A stretch of DNA of 64,000 nt from Taeniopygia guttata (taxonomy: Eukaryota > Chordata > Aves > Passeriformes > Estrildidae), in assembly GCF_048771995.1 (NCBI RefSeq), contig NC_133024.1, positions 25,560,001 through 25,624,000 on the forward strand, written 5' to 3'. The notes beneath the pieces are model-generated. The model saw only the letters and a list, made by a program, of their open reading frames with translations, did not search any database and was not told the origin of the DNA. Positions 26,880 to 37,600 of this stretch are shown here, piece after piece (position 1 is the stretch's first letter; each line of letters opens with the position of its first letter). The position numbers and the translations under genes are program-made.

Positions 26880-26955
26880 ATGACTCACTGTTTGTCATTG
26901 CTGGGAAATTTGATGATGACTAGGAGATCCCTTCTAGCCCCACATTCCTGCTGGT
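26880..26955 (+). mobile_element. CR1 LINE, 3' fragment (divergent)
   Basis: The line around GATGATGACTAGGAGATCCC and CTTCTAGCCCCACATTCCT matches the CR1 3' region in the plus orientation. It is old and short, and the terminal repeat is not clear. Confidence 0.6.
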
Positions 26956-27071
26956 ATGATAACAGAGGAATCTGTGTAGGGTGCAATAAATGCTGAATCA
27001 CTGAGTGCTTTATCTAGCTGCCTGGCGGGACAAAGTCCCTTGTACCCATCCTGTCTGCAAGAACTTCCAGG

Positions 27072-27199
27072 ACAAAAAAAAAAAAAAAAAACCCCAAAAA
27101 AACAACAACCCCCCCAACAAAAAAAAAAAAAAAAAAACCAAAAAAAACCCCAAAAAAAACCCCACCACAAAAACCAAAACAAACTACAAAAAAAACCCT
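27072..27199. repeat. A-rich/C-run low-complexity mosaic
   Basis: About 128 bases made almost only of A, broken by runs of two to seven C, including an A18 and an A19 run. Long lysine/proline or phenylalanine/glycine frames through it are artefacts of composition. Confidence 0.9.
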
Positions 27200-28218
27200 T
27201 ACGTAAATGGTTGTGCTCTGACAGCACAAAGCATGCAGATATGGATGCCTGAGTTAGAATAGAAGAAAACCAGCTGAGATTCAGGCACCTCTACACAGGG
27301 GAAAGGTGGTGGTGTGGGTGTGAAAACAAGGAACCCCACTGTAAACACTGAGAGGTACACATTCCAAGGTGAATGTGCTCCAGCAGCTTCAACACACAAT
27401 CTTCATGAGAGAAAGAAACTCTTGGAACCGTGTGGCAGTGTCCCATGCACTTGCTCAGCCAGGTGTGTGCAGGGATCGATCAGGTCCAAAGGACATGCCC
27501 GTGTTATGTGGCAGAAAGTCCCTGCAGTTAACATCAACCACTAAGCCATCCACACTTCTCCTGCCATGGCAGGATCCACAACTCTTTCAATGCTGTTTTT
27601 TCTCTGTCCCCATGGAGTTCCCCAAGCACTTTCTGCCTGAGCACAAGGCCAACAATCAGGATGCAGCTTTCACAGACGGGTTTGGTGCCTCACAACTGGC
27701 TGCAAGCAGAGACCCTGGGATAACAGCAGCAGCTGGAAATTCAGCAGTGCAGAGCTGGAGGCAGAGGCCAAGAAGACAGCCCTGAAAAACTGGCTGGTTT
27801 CTTGGCTCAGGAGAGCAACACTGTTGAGGAGGAGTATGCTTCTTCATAGCCTTCATGGCCGTCAGACTCAAGAAGACCTTTCTGGAGCTTCTTCCAGACC
27901 TGTGGAGGTCATGTATAGATGTGGGTGCTCCCTCACCTCCTCAAAACTTGCAGCACAGGCTACTTGGAGTCGTAGGGCCCCTGACTTCTGCTCCCCACTG
28001 TGCCACAAGAAAATTTCCACACAGATGTGGAACCATTTGTGTCCAGGTATCAAAGATCAGAGCAAGAGGTTCCCAGAGATCCCAGCTGCTAATGCCAACA
28101 TGAAGCAGTGGGGAAACTTCCACACCAATAGTGAGGACTCCCATGCCAGACAGCCTGTCATAATCCCTCTCTGCCATAGCAAACAAAGCTCTTTTCATCT
28201 TCTTTCCCTTTTACTTTC

Positions 28219-28264
28219 TTTTTTTTTTTTTACCAGACAGCTGAATCATAATATTTTTTTTTTT
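28219..28264. repeat. Paired T-rich tracts
   Basis: T13 (28,219-28,231) and a second T run ending at 28,264, about 20 bases apart. On the minus strand the second provides an AATAAA followed by A-rich DNA, about 2.2 kb beyond the GPR156 stop codon. It could be a distal polyadenylation site, but that is speculation. Confidence 0.7.
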
Positions 28265-28854
28265 ATTATTTCCTGAGCAGTGGCAAGCTGATGGGGTAAC
28301 AGAGGCAGACTGAGCCATGGCAGGTGGTTGTGGCACAAGAGCCTCAAGGCTTCCTTGCCTTCCTGCCTCTTGCCAAGGCTCACCAAGCAGGCATGGAGAG
28401 AGAGCACATCCTGGCTCTGACACGACCCTTCTCCTAAACAGCCATCAGCAAGGAAAGGACCCAAAACTCAACACAAGATCACTACCCTGGTCCTGCTGGG
28501 CACATTATTTATGACATAAACCACAGTGCTCTTGGTCTTCTTAGTAGGTACATCCACGGGCTAAGCAGTTTTCAGGTGGTGGCTGCTGGTCACCGCACAG
28601 AAAAGCAACGACCTCAAATTCCAGCAGTGAGTTTCCAAACAAACCCTAGGTTCAAAGTCCTCTGGAGGGTTTTTCTGCATTCATCAGTGGATTTAAAGTT
28701 AATTTTTATATCAGCCACTTCCAGATGGATTCATGGTTGATCATTTCCTTTGACTGCTGTATTGCTGCAGTATTTCCCAGCCCCAGAGCAAAGTGTTATT
28801 CTAAACACGTTTGGGGGTGGGGAGAGGTTTTGACCCATATTTAACAGGGTCCCT

Positions 28855-29045
28855 GGAGCGAGCTTGTCTCCCTCCCTTGTCCCAGCGTGGCGATGCCGTG
28901 GGATGCAATGGTGCTTGCCGGCACAGCCGGCGTGGCAGCAGCAGCACCTGCTGCGAGCGCTGCAGAACTGCAGGCAGCGGGGACAGAGATCCCAAATCCC
29001 ACTGCAGGGAGCCGCCGGGCTCCCAGGCTTGGCCCGCACACGCAG
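28855..29045. promoter_or_regulatory. Small GC-rich, CpG-containing patch
   Basis: A 190-base patch is clearly richer in GC and CpG than its surroundings, 1.4 kb beyond the GPR156 stop codon. It has no splice signals that I can tie to a gene. Open frames across it follow from its composition. It might be an enhancer or an orphan mini-island. Confidence 0.35.
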
Positions 29046-29578
29046 GGGACCCTCCCAGTCAGTGCATGTCTCCCATGCCAGAGCCAGAAGTGCTCCGAAA
29101 AAACTGAAAGAGAACGGTTTCTCTTAGGAAAAAAGTGAATTTAAAAAAAAAAATAAAAATATTACACTCTGTCTGGGGTGTTTCCATTTTAAAAGCAAAC
29201 AGGAGCTATGGGAATATTGTTCCTTGTAAGATTACTGACTTGAGTGATTTAGTGATTTGCCCTGTATGCAAGCCTGGAAAACTGCAGAGGCAATGGGGAG
29301 AAAAACAGGTAACACCAGTGAAGGGAGAGAGAAGTGAGGGATTTCACCATCACGAAGGGTAATGGAGAGGGCAGTTCTAACATGCTTTTTTCAAAACCAG
29401 GTCTGGGATTCCTCTGACACCTGCTTTTTTTAATCAAGCCTTTCTCCAGAAGGTTTATATTGCACTGGGCATCAGGTCTCAGCATCCTGAACTCCTGTGG
29501 AGGCAACAATAAGCTCAAATGCCATGATAAATATCTCAAAAAGGTGCACACACTGGATTTACTATTCTTGGTGTTTCT

Positions 29579-29602
29579 AAAATAAAAATTAAAATAAAAA
29601 TT
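29579..29602. repeat. 12-base AT-rich tandem duplication
   Basis: Two adjacent copies of AAAATAAAAATT. It also provides AATAAA on the plus strand, with no plus-strand gene upstream to use it. Confidence 0.8.
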
Positions 29603-30488
29603 AAACAGAGCATATTAATTTAAACAAACCTTATTCCAGACTATATCATCCATACAAAGACAGCAGGGCACAAGACTCAGAAATCAAGATAAAAAAAGAA
29701 ACCCCTTTTCAGATCCTCCTTTACAATGGCTAGCTTGTCCTTCCCTTCAGCTCTGACCTAAGTCTCACCTACAATAATGCACCTGAAGAACACAAAATGC
29801 AAAGACACCTCCACAGACATCACCTTTGGACTCCATTTTCTCATTCAGATGCTACAAAAAAACCCACCAAAACCCAAAAGTTTGCTGTGCACTCCCCATT
29901 CCAAAGTCCTTCTTTTGCCTGGAAGCAGCACACCCCAGGTGAGTGGCAGCCTGCAACTGCTTCTGGCATCCGTCTCCCATCCCCGGTAGGGGTGATGCCA
30001 GTGGGATGCTCTGCTTGGGCAGCCTCGGTGGAAGGAGTCCTCTGTTGGTCCATATGGAGAAGTGTGCAAGAAGCAATGGTTGTTTCTGAGGCAGGACGCT
30101 GCTCCCTGCCAGTGCGAATCAGGCAGGTCTCACAGGCAAAGCTCTCTGAGGAGATGAAGTTTGGGCTCTCACAGACCCCCAGCCCCAGTTTCTCCACTGC
30201 TGGCACCAGGATGGACAGAACTGCTGGCTACCTGTGGGACACAGGCAGCTGCCCATAGTAGCCAGGACAAGGCCACCCTGAGTGCTGCCAGCCCCCTCTC
30301 AGCCAAACTCAGGCTGCAGTCATGGCTGACCAGCCTGGGGCTGACACAGCAAATCAGAACGGGGCAAATCCCCAAATTCCAGAACCAGGCACATTCCCCA
30401 GAGGGATGCGTGGCTTTAGCATTGCAGAAAACAAGCAGTGTTTTGGGGCTGGGAGGGCACTTGCCTTTTGGGGCAGGGGTGCTCCCAT

Positions 30489-31673
30489 TCACACAAACGT
30501 GGGTTTCAGATCATCTTTGAAATTCACCACAGGCTGGGGTCTGCTGTGGTGGTGCTCTGTCTGGTGATCCTCACAGTCACTGGGCTCTGTGTCCGTGTCC
30601 GTGCTGCTGCTGTCCAGGGAGCCACGTGGGCTCTGGAAGCAAACCTCGCAGCAGGGTCGGTGGCAGCCATGAAACATCTCCTCGGAGCTGCTGCTGCTGG
30701 AGTCAGAGTCTGGGTAATAGTACAGCGAGCGCAGGGAGGGCTCAGCGGGGCCCCTTGGGGTGCCCTGCCACCGCCGCTGCTCCTGCAGGATGCACGATGA
30801 AGCACCCTGCGACTCCGGCCATCCCAGCCACCCCTCTGGCCGCAGGCTGGCCTCCCTTGGCATGGCTGCAGGGGACGGCGCTGGGCGGTGAAGGAGCCCT
30901 CTGCCAGCCATGTCCCCTCCTGTTCCCAGGGAGTTGTGTGCTGACTCCCCACGGACCCAGCTGCCCACCTCCTTCACCCTGCAGCTGGCACGAGGGGATA
31001 CGTGTCCAGGGAAGCGCGCGGAGGCAGGGGGCAATGGGATCCTCCGTTGATGCCCTACCAGGTAGGGGCTGAGGGGTGTGTGGATCCCTGGGTAGCCCTC
31101 CTGGCCCACCTGTGTTTCTCCTTGCTCGCCTGAAGTGCCCTGGTTGCCAAGTGGGGGTCTTGCAGATAAGGCTGGGCTGTGGTTTTTGCCATCCAGGCTT
31201 AACTCTTGCAGTATTTCCCACAGCTTCTCGCTGTTTACATAGCTGACTTTGGGGAACGACTCCCAGGCTACACCAGCTGAGTTGTCTTGGCCTGGCAGCT
31301 GCTCTGGAGGCTGCCCCTGCACTGCAGGTGTCTCACACTCCTGGACATCTTTCAAGCCATGTTCAGTGCTGTCTCCTGCATTAAAAAGCAGCACCTGAGT
31401 GCAAACAGGCTCCTGAGTTGCATTTTTCTGGAGGGCCTGAGCATTGCTGCCAAGAGGTGATGTACCCGGCAAACAGGGGGGTTGCCATTCCTCCCTCTCT
31501 GGATCCGGGGGGCAGCAGTCCCCTGGTGCATCCCCAGGCTGCCCTGAGCTCCAGGTGCAGGGAGCTGCTGGCAGCACACGGGGGTCGCAGCCACTCTCCG
31601 AAGACATCAGCCTCATCAGCTTCTCCTTGGCGCTACTCACTTGCTCCTGCAGGCTTTCGATCACGGCGTTTTT
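30489..31673 (-). CDS. GPR156: GPR156 coding exon 9 (residues 370-763)
   Basis: The terminal coding exon begins KNAVIESLQEQVSSAKEKLM, a heptad-patterned helix, and then enters a long, poorly conserved cytoplasmic tail. Recognisable conserved islands are LWEILQELSLDG, a serine/acidic stretch followed by the cysteine cluster CHRPCCEVCFQS (about 706-717), and the C-terminus VVNFKDDLKPTFV. The tail is about 50 residues shorter than in human, mostly in the variable middle. Acceptor is ACACAG after a T-rich tract; stop TGA is at 30,489-30,491. Confidence 0.96.
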   Translation of the reverse strand, partial: KNAVIESLQEQVSSAKEKLMRLMSSESGCDPRVLPAAPCTWSSGQPGDAPGDCCPPDPEREEWQPPCLPGTSPLGSNAQALQKNATQEPVCTQVLLFNAGDSTEHGLKDVQECETPAVQGQPPEQLPGQDNSAGVAWESFPKVSYVNSEKLWEILQELSLDGKNHSPALSARPPLGNQGTSGEQGETQVGQEGYPGIHTPLSPYLVGHQRRIPLPPASARFPGHVSPRASCRVKEVGSWVRGESAHNSLGTGGDMAGRGLLHRPAPSPAAMPREASLRPEGWLGWPESQGASSCILQEQRRWQGTPRGPAEPSLRSLYYYPDSDSSSSSSEEMFHGCHRPCCEVCFQSPRGSLDSSSTDTDTEPSDCEDHQTEHHHSRPQPVVNFKDDLKPTFV

Positions 31674-34600
31674 CTGTGTCAAACAAATAAGCCTGTCAAG
31701 TGAGGGGTGGGTAGAGAGGAGGAAAACGCTGCCAAATTGAAAGCAGGCAATGCCAGAAAAAAAAATCACCCCTCTCTGCATGGCAAGAGCCACACCAGCA
31801 GCATGTGTGACCTCAGCTTCCCCTGCAGCCCCCCAGATGTGTGTGTGGGAAGGGGCTCACTGGGCAGGCAGCTCTTCAGGCTGGGGTGTTCCTGCCCATG
31901 CAGTGCAGGCAACAGAGCAGGAGGCTGGGGGCTTTTCTGAGACAGAGCATCTCCCCTCTAAATCAACCATGTTTGACAAGGCTGTGGGAATCAGGCTCTC
32001 TTGTGCTCCTCCCTACAGAATTTTTTAAAGCCCTCCAAATTATGTCTAAATTGTGGTGCTTTGGAGTGTGACAAAACAAAGCAGCACTTCCCCTCAGGCA
32101 GGAAGAGGCTGCTGAGGGATCACCAGTGTGGACAGGGTGTAAAGAAGGGCTTCCCACCCTGCAAAGCCTTCAGCCCACAAAAGGGAAGGGGAGAAGCTGG
32201 AGGAGGGGGCCGGCAGAGCCCTGTACCTCGGTGAGCAGCTGCTTCATAGAGTTTTTCTCCCCTATGAGCTGGTAGAGCTGCTCCTCGCTGTACACTGAGC
32301 GGCAGCTCCTGCTCGGGCTGGTGAAATATTTTGCCATGTGGCTCATGGTTTGGCTTTCTTCTTCAAAGGCTTTCCACTGCTTGAGCTGGGGAGTAGAAGA
32401 GGGTGTTATCCACAGAGCCCCAGCCGACACAGCGGGAGGCAGGCACAGCTCAAGCGCGAAGGAGACAAAGGGACGGAGAGGGGGAGACAAAGGCAGGGTG
32501 TGACGGGGAGCAGAGACAGCCAGCCAGAGATGGCTGGGCGAGGGGCTGCAGTGTCACTTGGAGCCTCCCACTCATCTGAGCCCTACCCTGTTCCTGGCTC
32601 CAGCTTTTAATGAAGGAGAGGGTCAGTGCCTGGCTGCACTGAGACCGCTGAGCACACTGTAAAAGCCCCCTCCCTCTTCTCCCCACTGCCTGACTCCATG
32701 ACAGACAAAGACAGTGTCATGCATGCCCCCTTATCCCTGAATCACTAGTGACAAGCTGAAAACCAGCAATGTTTAGCATCTGTTTTCTAATCTAGTGTCG
32801 CTTGGAAGCCTTGTGCAGCCCAGCTCCAGCTGTTTATCGATCTCAGATGAGCTATAGAAAAGCAAGCCCGTTAGGAAAAACAGGGTAATGAATTAAAAGA
32901 TCCAAGTTAAATAAAATGTTCAAGGGCCCCAGGCTCCCACAGAAACATGGTACAGGCAGAGTGCAAGTACAGCTCATCGACTTCTCTACCCTCAGTCCAA
33001 GAGACCTGGTGCTTGGCAGAGCATGGCCAGCAGGCCTGGAGCTCACCAGGGGAGGTTTGGATCCTTGCTCCCAAGGGCTGCTCATCGAAGCCCCTGAGCT
33101 CTGCAGTTACACTGCCTCAGCTGAGGCAGGCGGGGACCTCTGGAAATCATCCCAAGTGCCCTGCTCAAGCAATGTCAGAGGGAGCAGCCTGCTCATGACT
33201 GTGTCCAACTGGGCCTTCAGTATCTCCAAGGATGGAGACTCCACAACCTCTCTGGGCATTCTGCTCCAGTGCTCTACAACATTCACCAAAAAAAACTCCA
33301 GCCTTTTCCTCATGTTAAATAGAACTTCCTGTGTTTCAGTTTGTGCCCACTGTCCCCTGTCCTGTCAGTGGATACCACTGAGAAGAGCCTCGCTCCCCCT
33401 TCCCTATTCCACCCCCATCGATATTTATATACATTGCTGAGATCCCCTGAGTCCTCCCTTGCACAGATGTGCTTTCCTCAGCTTCACCTCTTCCTCCCTT
33501 TCTCACCTCATGTCCTTGAGCCCAAACATCCCTCCAAACATTCAACTGAGTAAATAACTGTTTCCTTTCCCTCTAACAATGGGATCATTATTCCCACTAA
33601 TGTGGTGGCCAGGCACACCAGGCTGCTCGTGGAGGACACAGGAAGCAGAAGTGCCTCACCACACCACAAAAGGCTTCCTTTAAACACCTCCACCTCCTCC
33701 TCCTCGCTTGTGGAAAAGCCCAGCTTCCTTCTCCAAAAGTGCAGAGGAGGACAGGCTCCCCTGGGGACCACCAGCAGCAAAGAAGTCTCTGAGAGTGGCT
33801 GGGCCATCTGGATGTCTGTGCCCGGCTCCTTCACTGCCAGCAGCAGAAGCTCCTGGGGCGAGTGGGCATGTGAGGTATGAGGAGAGGACAGATCCCACCC
33901 CCTACACGGAGCAGCAGGAGAGGCCAGTGGCTGCCTTGCCTCATGTGCTGTCTGCATGGCTGTCACCTGTGGCACATTCCTGCAGGAGGGTTTCTGAGCA
34001 GCAGTGCTGCACTCCTTGGAGACTTTCCAGGACATAAAGGGGACAAGGAACAAGAAAGCTGGAGATGGACATTTTACAAGGACACAGTGACAGGAAGAAG
34101 GAGAATGCCTTTAAACTGAAAAGACGGCAGGTTTAGATTATATATAAGGAAGAAATTCTTCACTATGATAGTGGTGAGACCCTGGACCAGGCTTGCCCGG
34201 GGAAGTTGTGGATAGCCCAGTCCCTGGAAATGTTTAAGATGAGGCTGAATGGCACTCTGAGCAGCCTGGTCTGGTGGAAACTTCCCTGCCTACAACAGGG
34301 GTGTTTGAACTAGATGATCTTTAGGTCCCTTCCAATACAAACAATTCTATGATTCTTTGAGACTCAGAGAACTTGCTTGGGGAAGCAGAACCACCAAGGT
34401 GGGGTGGGGTGAGGCTTGGAGAATGAGCTGTGCAGGTGAGTCCAAACATTTTGGGAAAAAAGCAGGAAAGAGACTGCGTTGATGCCCACGGCTGCTGTTG
34501 TTTAACACCAAAAATGTGCCCATTTCCAGCCAAGTGACAGGACAGAGGTGGCAGCATACCTGTGGGACAAAGATGAAGCAGTTGATCGTGGTTGTACAAA

Positions 34601-37600
34601 CAAAGATGCCTCCAGAGGTAAAACCAAACAGCAAATTGTGCCAAGAACAGAAAAAACGGTGAACTAAGCAGATGGTACCAGCAGCCAGGAAAACGAGGTT
34701 GACCCCGACGATGAGTGTCAGGGACTGGTTCACTGGTGAGGAGCTGACGTTGTCGGTCAGACCGGCCAAGTAGGTCCCGTATAGCAGGAGGATACTCTGG
34801 AAACAGAAAAAAGAGGTTTCCAGAGTGTGGAAAATTACAGCCTGATGGTGTCAACCCCCATGTCGCACCAAGCCCGGTGAGCTCAGATACACTCAGCGCA
34901 ATCCTAATTAATGCTCTTTGATCTATAATGCAGACCTGGAGCGTACGGTGGTGACGCCGCAGCAAACGCCTGGCACGCTGCTGAAGGCCAGGAGTGGGGC
35001 TGGGGACACAGGGCAGGAGTGAGGGTGCTGGTGGGCACGGGGGGGTCCCAGCCAAAGGGCATGAAAAGCCAGGAGTCAGAGGTCAGCAGCTGCTGCCACA
35101 GAGCAGGGAATGGCTGGAGAAACTATATAAGCCACCCGTTGGGGAGCCTGGAGCAGGAGAAGCAAAGGCAAACAGACAGGAGGCAGGGGTCCCTGCAGGG
35201 ATGAAGCAGTGGGTGCCATCAAGGAGCAACAGCATATCTCTGAAAGAGCAGGAAAGATATCCAGAAGGAATTCAAAGAAGAAGGCAAGGAGAAATGGAGG
35301 TTTAAACTGGAGGGAAGAGGATGTACTTGGTGCCTCTTTAAATAGCAATAATCCAGGAAACTACCAGGTGCAATTCTTTTCCCTTCCCTTAGCTGTTTCC
35401 TGACTACAGCAGCAGGGAAGGGCACTACAGAAGTGCTCTGTACACAGAGGCTCTCCCTCCCCCCACGCAGAGCCGTTGTTTCAGAGCAGACTGTCTCACC
35501 ACCTTCCTCCTCAAGGGTCTCATGCACACATTTTGCCAGTGTGCTCAGGATAAAACTACCCAGCAGGATAAACCTCTCCTTCCCTAGGTGACACTAGCAG
35601 GAAATACCAAATATTTTTTGCCTGCCTCCATAGAGTTGAGCATGGTCTGCCTTCAGGATCATTTGGAAATACCATCTAACAAAGTCTCAACTCCTGCAAG
35701 GACCTGGAATACAGGGAATGTGACCTACATTATTCCTATGCTACCCAGTAAGTGTCAGCCTTTTACTAAGAGTCACTGTTATTTGGGCATCAAGAAGTGC
35801 TTTGTGACACAAGATGCAGATGTTTTTTACACCCTTCTGAACCCCTCTGTGCTGTGGCTAGTTGATGACTGTGATGGCCACTGCCAGGGTTAAGGTCTGG
35901 AGGGACACAAGCAAGGGAGGTTCATGCCCAGATCTCTGGTGAGACTCCCAGCTTCAAAGCAGCACAAAGTCTCAGGGTGGGGTTGTAAGAGTGAAACCTG
36001 CCTTGCTGGGAACTGGGTTGATGCCTGACCCTGCTTTGTAGAATCTGCACTGGATCATAACTGTGTCCACCATGGGGCACCTCCAAACAGCCCAAAGGCA
36101 AGGCAACCCCTAATCCCTGAGCAGGAAAAAGCCAGCACCAAAGTCCCATTTAAATTCATACAGTCTATCTGGGACACAGACAACAGCGCTCCTAAACTAG
36201 GACTCTCAGTGGCTTGTTTGTTTGTTTGTTTTAAACTTGAGCAGAGGACTTTGCTCCTAATTCCAGGCATGTCCTTGGCAAGTCATTTCTCTTCATTGCT
36301 CTGTGCCAGAAAACCAGGATAACACACTGAGTGTCTTCCCAAAGGGCTGAGCACATTAATGTTGTGGATGCTAAGAAGTGCTATGTATGCAGAAATAAAG
36401 CCTACACTCACGTTAGTGTAAATCAAGACTAACTCCAGAGAAATCACCAAGAAAGTAATCCACGACCCCCAGTAAGCAGGAAGGAACAGGGCCAGATTCA
36501 ATGCAACATTAAAATGATTACCTGGAACTGATAATGGGGATGTTTTACTTCCAGAAGGATTTTTTAAGGGCTGTAGGCAGAGACATTACCTCCCTAAACC
36601 AAACCTCTCTAACACAAGCTGCAGACAAAATCAGAGGTGGAGACACAGCACTGACAGCCCAGGTAATACCTACATTCCCTAACACCAGAGGACTTCTAAG
36701 GACTTTGAAATTAAGTGTAGAAGGACTTGGCTGGGTTGTGAGGTCCCTTTCTGCTCTTTTTCCTATGATTCTGGGTAGATGGTCAGTGAGTATTACATTA
36801 CAGTGAATCACAAAGGAAGTGCCTGTGCTGCACGCAGAGGTTAAGCCATTCCCAAAAAAAGGCTATGATCTCACAAGCTTCATCAACATCAACTTTCTGA
36901 AGTGTGTCCAGCCTCTGCCATACCAGAGACACAAGACCACAGATAATTACAGTGATGATTACACTGACATAGCTACATCAGTATAACTAACACTGCTGGA
37001 AGAAGACTGGCCATGTGCAGAGATTCACCAGTGAAAGTATAAGAGGTATAATTAACCTGATAAGCATCCTGCAAAGGTGGGGACCAAGCACTTGTCATCA
37101 GCACCTCCTTGGTTTGAAGTCACAGGACACAGGGATTTGAGCCACGTTGGCAGTGGTCATTCACTGGAGTCTTTAGGGAAGGAGTGTGACATAAAGACCA
37201 GCAAGGCATGAGTTTCAAGAAGTGAGATGAAGCTCAGGGGGTTGCTGGGAGAGATCTAGAGAGATTGTATGTGTACAGCGTACATAAAGGGGATGGTGAA
37301 GCAAGGAGAAAGCAGCTAGGAGGGTTTTTACCCTTCCCAAGATGGGAAGGGCTGAAAATAGGAGGGCTTACGAGATCTGCAATGGGCATATAGCTTGGGA
37401 GGGCACTGAAATGACAAATGCTGTGAAACAGTTTAGGCTGAAAGACAGGGAGGAGGTGAGATTCAATGCAAGAAGCAGTCAAGAGGTTACATACCTTAAA
37501 GCCTAAAATGAGAATGAGCCAAAGATCAGAATAGAGCGATGCACAGGACTGCACTCGGCTCACGGAGCACGTCATGCCTTTCTCTGTCACCTACAAGGCA

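Larger units (their letters stand above)
21896..30488. other. Intergenic DNA and 3' flank of GPR156
   Basis: No coding exon is recognised. The part nearest 30,488 should carry the GPR156 3' untranslated region, but I cannot fix its end: an ATTAAA-type signal on the minus strand lies near 29.43 kb and an AATAAA near 28.26 kb, and neither is decisive. Low-complexity tracts, one CR1 end and a small GC-rich patch are listed separately; the remaining open frames look like chance. Confidence 0.55.
32386..34559 (-). other. GPR156: GPR156 intron 7, with two CR1 copies
   Basis: Holds one minus-strand and one plus-strand CR1 copy in converging order (each listed). Nothing else is recognisable. Confidence 0.9.
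34797..37494 (-). other. GPR156: GPR156 intron 6
   Basis: The largest intron between coding exons. It holds a TTTG microsatellite (36,214-36,232) and a decayed CR1 end (36,713-36,776). I see no alternative exon in frame. Confidence 0.9.

Noticed and set aside
26934..27262. Lys/Pro-rich and Phe/Gly-rich frames on both strands.
   Set aside because: They are translations of the A/C low-complexity tract.
27369..28276. Two successive plus-strand frames of 138 and 150 codons.
   Set aside because: No recognisable domain, no splice signals linking them, and the second runs into T homopolymers. Chance is the simplest reading.
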